NCBI GenBank assembly: GCA_035468985.1
Contig: DATISF010000070.1
Coordinates: 1 to 64,000 of the forward strand
From: DASVHS01 sp035468985
GTDB lineage: Bacteria; Acidobacteriota; Thermoanaerobaculia; Gp7-AA8
Direction: 5' to 3'
Length of the DNA stretch: 64,000 bases
Position 1 is the stretch's first letter. Each line of letters starts with the position of its first letter. The notes under the pieces are model-generated. The model was given only the letters and a program-made list of their open reading frames with translations, was not told the DNA's origin and ran no database searches. This document shows, in pieces, positions 51,398 to 58,330 of this stretch. The translations under genes were made by a program, and so were the position numbers.

Positions 51398-52054
51398 TTA
51401 GCCCTGCATCGACAGCCGGTCGACGAGCGCTTCGGACAACGTCAGCTCCTCGCGCGCGATCGGCTCGTAATGGCTGGCATCGAAGGTCAGCTTGAATGCG
51501 ATTCCGTACCTGGTCCGCACGATGCGGTCGTCGATCGCGCGCGTGATCTTCAGGCCGCGCCGGTCGACCTTGATCTCGTCAAAGCGCGCCACGAGATTCT
51601 CCGAAATGCTCCTGGCGAGATTCGCGTCGCTGAACAGGCGCTCGACGAGTGCCGCCTCGTCGCTGCGCACCCAGAGCTCCGCGGCCGCCGGCTGATGCGC
51701 CTCGACCACCGGCGGGCCGAAAAACGTGAGCGGACGATTGGAGAGGAAACCCGTGAACTTCCGCTTCACGATCAGCCGCGCGTCCGTCCGCGCACCCACT
51801 TTCAGGATGACCCGCTGCGGGACACCTTTCTGCCGCGGGTGCCAGGAGAGCTGGACCGGATACGAGCGCCATCTCCCCTTCACGCCGGCCGCGGCCACGA
51901 AGACAGTCCGCAGATCGCTCCATCCAGCCGCGGAAGCGAGCGCCGCGAGCAACTGCCGGATGGAAGACGACCTCCGGCTCGTGATCACCACGACCACGAT
52001 CGCGATCACGGCGGCTGCTGCGATCCCCACGAACACTGCCTGATCTTCGCGCAC
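51398..52054 (-). CDS. Membrane-anchored hypothetical protein
   Basis: A 218-aa protein. One N-terminal membrane segment (VGIAAAAVIAIVVVVIT) is followed by an alpha/beta region with no recognised motif (RSYPVQLSWHPRQKGVPQRV, FTGFLSNRPLTFFGPPVVE). The start is GTG, divergent from the DinB-like gene. Function is unknown. Confidence 0.7.
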   Translation of the reverse strand: MREDQAVFVGIAAAAVIAIVVVVITSRRSSSIRQLLAALASAAGWSDLRTVFVAAAGVKGRWRSYPVQLSWHPRQKGVPQRVILKVGARTDARLIVKRKFTGFLSNRPLTFFGPPVVEAHQPAAAELWVRSDEAALVERLFSDANLARSISENLVARFDEIKVDRRGLKITRAIDDRIVRTRYGIAFKLTFDASHYEPIAREELTLSEALVDRLSMQG

Positions 52055-52073
52055 CGGTCATAAGCTATCGCAC

Positions 52074-52583
52074 ATGAAGATGAACACGCTCCTCGAAGAA
52101 GCCATCGACTCCTGGACCGACACGCGGGAAGGGCTGATCGAAGAAGTCGAGAACCTTCCTGCCAACCGCTTCGACTTCCGGCCCGCCCCGGAATCGCGCA
52201 GCGCGGAGGAGCTCGTGCTGCACATCATGCAGGTCGCGTTGATGGCGACCGGCGAGCTGACCCGCGAGGATACGAACTTTCATCGCCATCCCTGGTTGCG
52301 CCTCCTGGCCCTCTATTCGAAGCCGATCGACGGGATCTCCGGAAAACGACAGCTGCGATCCGCTCTCCGGTCGACGTTTCGCGACAGCGTGAAGGCGTTC
52401 CGGCGCGCGGGCGACATCCACATGCTGCAGCAGATCGTCCGGTTCGACGGCAATCAGGGGACGCGTCTCCAGTGGCTCCACCACGGGATCAGCCACGAGA
52501 TGTACCACCGCGGCCAACTCGCTCTGTACGCGCGGCTTCTGGGGAAGACTCCCGCGCTGACGCAGAGGATCCACGGATCATGA
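52074..52583 (+). CDS. DinB-fold protein
   Basis: A 169-aa four-helix-bundle protein of the DinB/YfiT type. Metal-binding His residues are visible in ELVLHIM and in HHGISHEMYHRGQLALYAR. Members are often thiol-dependent enzymes or stress proteins. An AAGCTAT element about 8-14 nt before the ATG may be a -10 box. It has no clear partner. Confidence 0.85.
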   Translation: MKMNTLLEEAIDSWTDTREGLIEEVENLPANRFDFRPAPESRSAEELVLHIMQVALMATGELTREDTNFHRHPWLRLLALYSKPIDGISGKRQLRSALRSTFRDSVKAFRRAGDIHMLQQIVRFDGNQGTRLQWLHHGISHEMYHRGQLALYARLLGKTPALTQRIHGS

Positions 52584-52626
52584 ATGTGGAGCGGCGTGCT
52601 TTGGTGCGCCGCCGCTCCACTCAGAC

Positions 52627-52750
52627 AGAACCTCTGCACAAGTGGTCATCCTGAGTCGGCGAAGCGCGACGAAGGATCGTGAGGATGCGAAAACGCCTGC
52701 GATATCGAGATCCTTCGCCGTCTTCGCGGCTCAGGATGACGTGAACAACA
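52627..52750. mobile_element. MITE, right-truncated copy B
   Basis: It starts with AGAACCTCTGCACAAGTGGT and keeps the core palindrome up to GATGACGTGAACAAC. The right terminal repeat is missing. Its right side forms the last codons and stop of the adjacent minus-strand membrane protein (reading LLFTSS then TGA). Confidence 0.8.
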
Positions 52751-53357
52751 GCCGGGGCCGCCGTGACACCGCCGACCGCAAAGCGCGAGGCGCGGAAGCG
52801 CCGGGCCGCGAAGCTGGCGCAGCCAGCACCGTGAGGACATCGTGCTGCGGAGCGACATCGAGCGGAAGCGGCTGCTCGTGGAGGCGAAAGCGCAAGGGGC
52901 TGATCAGCACGAGCGCGATGATGCCGAGGATCGCGCCGCCGAGGAACCGAGCCCACTGGCGGCGTCCACTGCTCGAGCGGAAGAAACAGGCAAGGCAGCC
53001 CGCGATCATCAGGAGGTGCCCCGCGGCACCAACCAGGACCAGCAGCAGGACCGGCCTCGAGATGTGGGCTGTGCTCAGCACGATAAGAAGAGTGTGAAGT
53101 GCGGCAGCGATGAAGCCGGTCGCAAAGAGATTCGCGCCGTTCCACAACACGGCGATCGTGAAGCCCGCGCCGAAACCCAAGGCGCTCTCTCGCTGGGCCA
53201 GCACCATGACCGTGACGTAGATCAAGGCCTGGAGCGCGTGAAGAACCCAGATCGAGGGATCGAAGAACACCGAGGCTGCCAGGGCAACGACAAACATCGA
53301 GGCCCCGACGTGAATCGCGGCGAGCGGCCAGGGTGAGTCCTCGCGGATCAGCGGCAC
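52731..53357 (-). CDS. Multi-pass membrane protein with MITE-derived end
   Basis: A 208-aa protein with about five membrane segments (for example AAIHVGASMFVVALAASVFF, LHTLLIVLSTAHIS, VLLLVLVGAAGHLLMIAGCL, FLGGAILGIIALVLI). The last residues and stop come from the truncated MITE, so the native C-terminus was probably lost. The start is uncertain (GTG at 53357, weak signals). Function is unknown. Confidence 0.6.
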   Translation of the reverse strand: MPLIREDSPWPLAAIHVGASMFVVALAASVFFDPSIWVLHALQALIYVTVMVLAQRESALGFGAGFTIAVLWNGANLFATGFIAAALHTLLIVLSTAHISRPVLLLVLVGAAGHLLMIAGCLACFFRSSSGRRQWARFLGGAILGIIALVLISPLRFRLHEQPLPLDVAPQHDVLTVLAAPASRPGASAPRALRSAVSRRPRLLFTSS

Positions 53358-53410
53358 GAGTGTGCTTACGGCCCCGGTGACCGGCTGGTTTCATCTGACT
53401 GGTGGCCTAA

Positions 53411-53549
53411 AGAACCGCTGCACAAGTCGTCATCCTGAGTCGGCGAAGCGCGACGAAGGATCTCAGGATGCGAAACCGCGTGCGATTGCGGGATCCTTCG
53501 CCGTCTGCGCGGCTCGGGATGACGTGAACAACGACGTGTGCAGAGGTTC
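53411..53549. mobile_element. MITE, full copy C (139 bp)
   Basis: Ends are AGAACCGCTGCACAAGTCGT and ACGACGTGTGCAGAGGTTC. Apparent target duplication is TAA (53408-53410 and 53550-53552). The right end overlaps the stop codon of the cupin gene. The core matches copies A and B. Confidence 0.82.
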
Positions 53550-54142
53550 TAAGGTATGAACCCGGAGCGCGGCTCTTCCCGGCTCTGCGGTCCGGCGATC
53601 AGTGGGTTCGGCCCGATCCGTTTGGTGGTGGGGTGCTTGGACGCGAAGACCGCAATGAGGTTGAACGGCTCGTTCCCGGCATTGATGAACGTGTGCGGCA
53701 CCCCGGCCGGCACTTTGGCCACGTATGGCGCCTGAACCGTGAACGTCTTGTCGCCGACCCGATATTGGGCGCTCCCTTTGAGCAGGACATGCGCCTCCTC
53801 CACGTCATGCACGTGGAGGCCGGGGCCACCGCCCGGGTGCGTCTCGCTGATGATGAACGAAAGCGACTCGAACCCGTACTGGTCACCGGTCAAACGGTGT
53901 GTGAACTCGCCGGGCACGCGGTAATCGTGCTCCAGCTGATCGAAGTTGAAATAAAGGGCGGCGGGGTCGTGCGGCTTCTCCGGCGGGTGGGTGAAGTTTT
54001 TGTCCGGCAATTTCTCCTGCGCCACACGTGGGGGTGCGCCGCTGGCCTTTTGAGGAGGAACGGCACAGGCGAAGCTGACGACGGCGATCGATATTGCAGT
54101 GACCGCGGTGCAGAACAGAAGTCCCCGAGTCCGCTCACTCAT
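53549..54142 (-). CDS. Secreted cupin-domain protein
   Basis: A 197-aa protein with an N-terminal signal or anchor segment (LLFCTAVTAISIAVVSFACA, Cys at its end). A cupin domain covers residues ~75-165 with metal-binding His in GLHVHDVEEAHVLLKG and a second block PAGVPHTFINAG. Many such proteins bind a metal; an enzyme activity cannot be assigned. The ATG at 54142 is preferred; TATACT (54167-54172) and GAAGAGG lie upstream. The stop overlaps the MITE right end. Confidence 0.82.
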   Translation of the reverse strand: MSERTRGLLFCTAVTAISIAVVSFACAVPPQKASGAPPRVAQEKLPDKNFTHPPEKPHDPAALYFNFDQLEHDYRVPGEFTHRLTGDQYGFESLSFIISETHPGGGPGLHVHDVEEAHVLLKGSAQYRVGDKTFTVQAPYVAKVPAGVPHTFINAGNEPFNLIAVFASKHPTTKRIGPNPLIAGPQSREEPRSGFIP

Positions 54143-54166
54143 GCCCGATCCATTGCCTCTTCGGTG

Positions 54167-54172
54167 AGTATA
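54167..54172 (-). promoter_or_regulatory. -10-like box TATACT for the cupin gene
   Basis: On the minus strand TATACT lies 24 nt before the chosen ATG at 54142, and a GAAGAGG Shine-Dalgarno sequence lies between. A good -35 is not seen. Confidence 0.45.
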
Positions 54173-54264
54173 GTCTTGCGATGGCGACACGGCGAGCCGC
54201 GGGTTCGCGTCGGGTGCAGCGACGACGAGGTGGGACCCATGCCCTGGAAGCAGCTTCCTGTTCC

Positions 54265-54720
54265 CTATCGCAGAGAATCAAGCCGGCTCTGCAGCGAGGA
54301 CGACAAATCGCCTTCCTTTTCCCATATGACGGATGGGCCCTGGCAGAACCTCGCGGCTTGAGCCCCAAGCCATTGTTCGTAAGCCGATGTCTTGATCGTG
54401 GCGAACGGCGTCCACTCTGCCTGGCCTCCTTCCCGCACCGGCAAGAACTGGCCGCATAACATGTACTGCTCTTCTCCGCCGGGAGTCATCACGTGCCCAA
54501 TGCGCACATCACGAAAGCGGACAGCTGATGGGCGGTGAGTATGAAACTCAGTAGCGGCTGATGTAAGCAAGAACTGTTCGACTGGATCGATTGACGATCT
54601 CTGCAGTTCAGGAGCAGGGACCTGAGCGGGAATCACCGCCTGGGATTCACTGCGTGCGGCCGGGGCCGTGCTGCAGGCTGCGAGAACCAGTGTGGCAAAT
54701 AGGATTGGAAAATATCGCAT
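54265..54720 (-). CDS. Small lipoprotein of unknown function
   Basis: A 151-aa protein. The N-terminus FPILFATLVLAACSTAP is a lipoprotein signal with the acylated Cys after LAA. The mature part contains one conserved-looking block (VRFRDVRIGHVMTPGGEEQY, MLCGQFLPV) and no known domain. GGAGA precedes the ATG. An attC-like site starts about 15 bp upstream. Confidence 0.72.
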   Translation of the reverse strand: MRYFPILFATLVLAACSTAPAARSESQAVIPAQVPAPELQRSSIDPVEQFLLTSAATEFHTHRPSAVRFRDVRIGHVMTPGGEEQYMLCGQFLPVREGGQAEWTPFATIKTSAYEQWLGAQAARFCQGPSVIWEKEGDLSSSLQSRLDSLR

Positions 54721-54733
54721 GACTCTCCTTGGA

Positions 54734-54833
54734 TGATAACGGTTCAGCGCTCAGCCGCGCCAACCGCCACGGAAGAGAGGATCGCACTCGCGACAGCCGC
54801 GTTGCGGTTGGCGTCGGCGGCAGCGAGTTGGGC
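54734..54833 (-). repeat. attC-like site 4
   Basis: Left arm GCTCAGCCGCGCCAACCGC (54749-54767) pairs with right arm GCGGTTGGCGTCGGCGGCAG (54804-54823) leaving an unpaired A. The right core is GTTGGGC (54827-54833) and the left core is the degenerate GATAACG. It marks the end of the TIR-gene cassette. Confidence 0.6.
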
Positions 54834-54975
54834 CGCACACTCGCGCTCAGAATTGCCGCGCCTTTATCGCGGATCGCAATTGCACCGCGGCCCGGTGGTT
54901 CGTGGTGCGGAATCAGGGCTCTACGCCGGATTCCGATCAGCTAAAGTCGCGGACCGGGTTTGATTTAAGAAGTCG

Positions 54976-55004
54976 TTGCCGTGATCTGTGCGTCCTTGTA
55001 TCGT
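54976..55004 (+). promoter_or_regulatory. Promoter-like pair upstream of the TIR gene
   Basis: TTGCCG (54976-54981), 17-bp spacer, TATCGT (54999-55004). This would let the TIR gene be expressed on its own, in the opposite direction to the other cassette genes. Confidence 0.4.
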
Positions 55005-55060
55005 ATCGCGCATCGTTAACCGCCACGGCCGCCTTCAACAAGTCGGTTGGAGGGAAACGG

Positions 55061-55990
55061 ATGGACAAGCCTCGTATCTTCCTTGGCTCCTCAGGAAAGC
55101 AGCAGAAGTTGCTGCAGGCCCTCACGCGCGGTCTCGAAGACGTCGCGCACGTAGAGCCGTGGACGACATCGTTCAATCCTGGGACCACAACGCTGGAGCG
55201 CCTCCTTGAGCTCGCGCATGAAGTCGACTTCGCGGCATTCGTGTTCGCTCAGGACGACTGGACGACCAACACTTCTCCGGCTTCCGATCCCACGGGATCC
55301 GGCCAGGCTTCTCCGCGAGACAACGTGGTCTTCGAAGCCGGCCTTTTCGGCGGAACTCTCGGAATGCGAAGGACCTTTATCCTTCATGCGAACGGCACGA
55401 AGCTTCCCAGCGATCTTCTCGGCCTCACGTGCGTACGGTATGGCGAGGCGAGTACCGCTGCTGAAATACGAGCCGTCAACCAGAAGCTCCGAAAGGCCAT
55501 CGAGAGCGAGGGCCGTGTCGCTCGCATCGAGGGGCTGTGGTGGCAGTTTTCCCTTACGGAACGCAGCGTGCGGGAGCCCTCCGCAGTGAGCCTCTTGCGC
55601 ATCTCCCGGAACCGCGAGGGCGCCCTCGAAGTGGCCGGCCGCTCATGGCAAGAGGATGGCAGCCTGTCGGCGAGATACTGGAGCGAGGCGGCGAAGGAGA
55701 GAAAGGAGCCTCCGGGCATTTTCTACTATTGGAAGGGAGAACGGCCCAAGCACCCGAACGCGCCGCAGTTGGACGGCACGGGAGAGATCCGGGTCGAGTC
55801 TGCCGATCGCGCAGCCGGCTACTTCACTACTCGTTCGGACGCTGACCCGAAAGTCAACGCCCGGACATCGGGCGTCTACTTGCGCGCCAATCCCGAGGAC
55901 ATGAGCATCTTGGACGGACGCGACGATCGGCAACGCGCCGAGTTGATCGCAGAGCGGCTGGTGCACTGGAAGTCGATAACGAACGCGTGA
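55061..55990 (+). CDS. TIR-like (CAP12/PycTIR-type) effector with unknown C-terminal domain
   Basis: A 309-aa protein. Residues 1-135 match the nucleotide-binding TIR-like family seen in CBASS Cap12 and Pycsar effectors: PRIFLGSSGKQQ, STTLERLL-like TTTLERLLELAHEVDFA, SPRDNVVFEAGLFGGTLG and KLPSDLLGLT. E92 in VVFEAGLF is the expected NAD-cleaving Glu. Residues ~185-309 form a beta-rich domain (WQEDGSLSARYWSE, GIFYYWKGERP, GTGEIRVES, RTSGVYLRANPEDMSILDG) that I do not recognise; it may sense a ligand. GGAGGG lies 5 nt before the ATG. No nucleotide cyclase is adjacent. It is reversed relative to the other cassette genes. Confidence 0.85.
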   Translation: MDKPRIFLGSSGKQQKLLQALTRGLEDVAHVEPWTTSFNPGTTTLERLLELAHEVDFAAFVFAQDDWTTNTSPASDPTGSGQASPRDNVVFEAGLFGGTLGMRRTFILHANGTKLPSDLLGLTCVRYGEASTAAEIRAVNQKLRKAIESEGRVARIEGLWWQFSLTERSVREPSAVSLLRISRNREGALEVAGRSWQEDGSLSARYWSEAAKERKEPPGIFYYWKGERPKHPNAPQLDGTGEIRVESADRAAGYFTTRSDADPKVNARTSGVYLRANPEDMSILDGRDDRQRAELIAERLVHWKSITNA

Positions 55991-56079
55991 GACTGGGTCA
56001 TGAAGGGCGGTTCCCGCCGACGCCTTCGCGATCGAGCGGTCTGACGGACGGCCTTGATGCATCTACGGGGAATTGGTCC

Positions 56080-56182
56080 GGCTATCAGCCTGCCGTTCAC
56101 CGGCGCGAACCGCGCGCGGAGATGCAGGCACTTGGAGCACAGTAAAGCAGCGGTTCGCGTGCGGTGCAACCGGTTAGTTAGC
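56080..56182 (-). repeat. attC-like site 3
   Basis: Left arm GCCGTTCACCGGCGCGAACCGC pairs with right arm GCGGTTCGCGTGCGGTGCAA with two extra unpaired bases (G and A), the attC hallmark. The right core is GGTTAGTTAGC. The TAA stop of the adjacent minus-strand gene (56178-56180) lies within this core, as is common for cassettes. Confidence 0.7.
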
Positions 56183-56624
56183 CGCCGGTTCGCGGCGAGC
56201 TCGAGAAGGCGATGTACTCGGTGGCAGCCATCCAGCTCAGGCTCTCCGTTCGCGCATCGCGCTGAAGCGCTTGATGAATGCGGCGCGCGATCTCAAGGAC
56301 GGCGGCTCCGTACTTGGGCCCACGAAGAAACCGAGGCTTGAAAGACACCACGTGAAGAATGACAAGCCAATGATCAACGAACTGAATGAGTACGTTGACG
56401 GTCACTCCGTCGACCTTGCAGTTGAACGACCACCCGTACTCCTCCTCCACCCAAAGTTCCGAATCTGGAAGCGACGGATCAACTCCCTTCAGGAGAACCT
56501 CGATCACTTCCCGCCCAGCCGGCTTCTCGGGATCAGGGTCATCGCCGATCCAGCCACCTTCGCTCGGGAACGTTCCCTCGAGTACCAGGTACTGGAGGTC
56601 AAGCTGTGGAGTGGGGCTTGGCAC
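56178..56624 (-). CDS. Cassette gene of unknown function
   Basis: A 148-aa protein with no signal and a mixed alpha/beta pattern (VIEVLLKGVDPSLPDSELWV, GWSFNCKVDGVTVNVLIQFV, HWLVILHVVSFKPRFLRGP). No family is recognised. It starts at GTG 13 bp after attC-like site 2 and ends in the attC-like core of site 3, exactly the layout of an integron cassette. Confidence 0.7.
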   Translation of the reverse strand: MPSPTPQLDLQYLVLEGTFPSEGGWIGDDPDPEKPAGREVIEVLLKGVDPSLPDSELWVEEEYGWSFNCKVDGVTVNVLIQFVDHWLVILHVVSFKPRFLRGPKYGAAVLEIARRIHQALQRDARTESLSWMAATEYIAFSSSPRTGG

Positions 56625-56636
56625 GTCTCTTTCGGC

Positions 56637-56735
56637 GCCTAACGCTTAAAGCGGAGCGGCTTCGGCCCGCTCGCAGCTCGTGCAAGGTAGCCTACAAAGC
56701 GGAGGGCCGAAGTCCGCTCGAGCGCCGAGTTAGGC
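56637..56735 (-). repeat. attC-like site 2
   Basis: Outer cores are GCCTAAC (56637-56643) and GTTAGGC (56729-56735), perfectly complementary. The arms AGCGGCTTCGGCCC and GGGCCGAAGTCCGCT pair with an extra unpaired base on one side. It is the clearest canonical attC of the set. Confidence 0.8.
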
Positions 56736-57271
56736 TGCGACTGCCGAAACGACGTCTTCTTGGTGAGCGCACCACCCATGTAAGGCTGGATAAGCTCATT
56801 GAACTCGTCGTCGGAGTGGCAGATCTTCTTCTCGCCGGATGGAAGAGTGACCTCACACTGGAACGGTGGCACTTCCCAGTATTTCTTGCCCTCGACCGTG
56901 TGCCACACATAGGTTGCGTATTCCTTTCCTTCAAACGCGTCGTATACGGAGCGCGTGGTCCAGATGACCTTGGGATTCGTCTTCGCGTCGGTAAGCGAGG
57001 TCGCGACGAAGCAGCGTTTCAGCTCAGGGCTGTAGTGGCTTTCGTAGCCAGCCATGTCTTTCTTTGCAAGGCCCTCGTACTCGAATTCCTTCCTGGCTTG
57101 GGCGGAACACTTCGCCTGCAGCTCAAGAGACTCGGACGCAGTTTCCTGAGCTTTGTTCGAATTCAGCTGCTGAACGGCGTGCTCGACCTGTCTCAGGTGC
57201 GTAAATTCGCGATTAAGAAGAATCGCGAGAGCAATAACTGCGACACAGAGAATTGCAATGGCGAGCTTCAA
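56639..57271 (-). CDS. Membrane-anchored cassette protein read into its attC
   Basis: A 210-aa protein. An N-terminal membrane anchor (AIAILCVAVIALAILLN) is followed by a Cys-containing domain (CSAQARKEFEYEG, ELKRCFVATSL, FQCEVTLPSG, KKICHSDDEF). The last ~32 residues (QPNSALERTSALRF onward) are translated from attC-like site 2, so the native end is near 56735. The start is TTG. Function is unknown. Confidence 0.7.
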   Translation of the reverse strand: MKLAIAILCVAVIALAILLNREFTHLRQVEHAVQQLNSNKAQETASESLELQAKCSAQARKEFEYEGLAKKDMAGYESHYSPELKRCFVATSLTDAKTNPKVIWTTRSVYDAFEGKEYATYVWHTVEGKKYWEVPPFQCEVTLPSGEKKICHSDDEFNELIQPYMGGALTKKTSFRQSQPNSALERTSALRFVGYLARAASGPKPLRFKR

Positions 57272-57352
57272 GGCAGCCGCATTTTACATCGGCCGGTCAC
57301 GAGTGTTCGGGCGTCATCCTGGACGACGGTGGGACGAATCCGTGCAATGGCA

Positions 57353-57470
57353 GCCTAACGTTTTGCCGCTCACCGGCGCCGTGCTTCACACGGCAGGAGC
57401 GACACTCGACGATGATACGCCGAGCACGGCAGCGAACGGCACGGCGTCCGGTGCAGCGGCCGAGTTGGAC
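57353..57470 (-). repeat. attC-like site 1
   Basis: Left core GCCTAAC (57353-57359), right core GTTGGAC (57464-57470). Left arm GCCGCTCACCGGCGCCGTGC pairs with right arm GCACGGCGTCCGGTGCAGCGGC, leaving one G and one A unpaired on the right arm. Confidence 0.75.
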
Positions 57471-57484
57471 GACGGTTAGTTAGT

Positions 57485-57814
57485 TTAGTGACCGCCGAAC
57501 TTTGAGTTTGGAAGATATGTATAGAGAAGAACTTGAGCAACCCCAAGTGGCCCGAACGAACGAATCCAGGAAAGAAGTTTCGAAGTCTCTTCCGGGCCGA
57601 GAGTGTCGTCATCTCGCACTGCGCGATACGTGTTGAAGATTCCGACGAACACGACAGCTACGCCAGCGACGAGGATGCTTGGTAGCGCGTCCTCACTGAT
57701 TACATGGGCGAAAGCGGAGCCCCAAGCGACGAGAACCAGTGTCGCTATCGTTACCCATGCCCACGTTCTCGTCCTTCGTGCGACCACCATGGGTTTCGTC
57801 GTCCAACTCGTCAT
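57485..57814 (-). CDS. Small membrane cassette protein
   Basis: A 109-aa protein with two clear membrane segments (WAWVTIATLVLVAWGSAFAHV, ILVAGVAVVFVGIFN) and a possible third near the C-terminus. It ends 15 bp before attC-like site 1. No family is recognised. Confidence 0.68.
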   Translation of the reverse strand: MTSWTTKPMVVARRTRTWAWVTIATLVLVAWGSAFAHVISEDALPSILVAGVAVVFVGIFNTYRAVRDDDTLGPEETSKLLSWIRSFGPLGVAQVLLYTYLPNSKFGGH

Positions 57815-57833
57815 TATGCCGCGCCACCAAGCA

Positions 57834-57892
57834 TCTACCTGTAGACGTAAATCTCTTCCTGTAGATATCTACATCTACTCGTAGATATCTAC
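57834..57892. promoter_or_regulatory. Iterated palindromes GTAGATATCTAC
   Basis: Two perfect 12-bp palindromes at 57861-57872 and 57881-57892 (20-bp period) and a weaker TCTACCTGTAGA at 57834-57845. The stretch is AT-rich in a GC-rich setting, upstream of the first cassette gene. It could be operators for the cassette array or part of an attI-like region. Confidence 0.5.
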
Positions 57893-58225
57893 TCCACCTC
57901 CACCCGCCCAACCACCCGCCCCTCCAGGCCGAGGCGGCGCACCGCGGCGCCGCGCATCATCCAGACCTTGCGCTGGGCATTCCAGCACGCGCCGGCCTGC
58001 CGGACGCGTTTGCGCAATTCGCTCTCGGCGTAGCCGATCTTCACCATGGAGACCGCTGAGGTCGCGAGCCACGGCGACTCCTTCTCGATCCGCTCGACCG
58101 TCTTCCATCGCGTCCGGCTCTCGGTCGTAGCGATGCCGCACGCGCACGAGCCTCTCGCCGTATCGATCGACCCGTTTCTTCGTGCCGTTCGCCCCGGGAG
58201 CCAGCGTCAATCTCGTCCTCAGCAT
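57889..58225 (-). pseudogene. Frameshifted small conserved protein
   Basis: The first frame from ATG 58225 reads MLRTRLTLAPGANGTKKRVD and RLVRVRHRYDR. The rest of the expected protein (RTRWKTVERIEKESPW, MVKIGYAESELRKRVRQAG, WNAQRKVWMM, RRLGLEGRVV) is in another frame ending at 57889. One extra base near 58120 would account for it. The pattern matches a small protein I recall as common in accessory DNA of Proteobacteria and Acidobacteria. A 52-aa ORF from ATG 58047 could still be made. Confidence 0.6.
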
Positions 58226-58330
58226 CGGCCGAGGCTCCCTCGGTGGATGCGCGATGCCAACGCGGCGCGCGCCGGTGACAGCTGTCGCCGTTTCGATCCC
58301 CTGGGCGGTGATAGCATCCACCCGTCCGTC

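Larger units (their letters stand above)
54721..55060. other. Non-coding region upstream of the TIR gene
   Basis: About 340 bp without a supportable gene. It contains the attC-like site at 54734-54833 and the promoter-like pair at 54976-55004. The remaining sequence shows no further repeat. Confidence 0.6.

Noticed and set aside
51284..51401. A 38-aa open reading frame after the helicase gene
   Set aside because: No ribosome-binding site or recognisable family; it overlaps the end of the convergent gene.
54180..54240. A possible fifth attC at the end of the 54265 lipoprotein gene
   Set aside because: Only a right-arm-like sequence is seen (CGGGTTCGCGTCGGGTGCAG); no complementary left arm lies within range.
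54000..58000. A CD-NTase partner for the TIR effector (complete CBASS)
   Set aside because: No neighbour shows a CD-NTase motif; the cyclase-like domain at 45565 is of class III and is 7 kb away.
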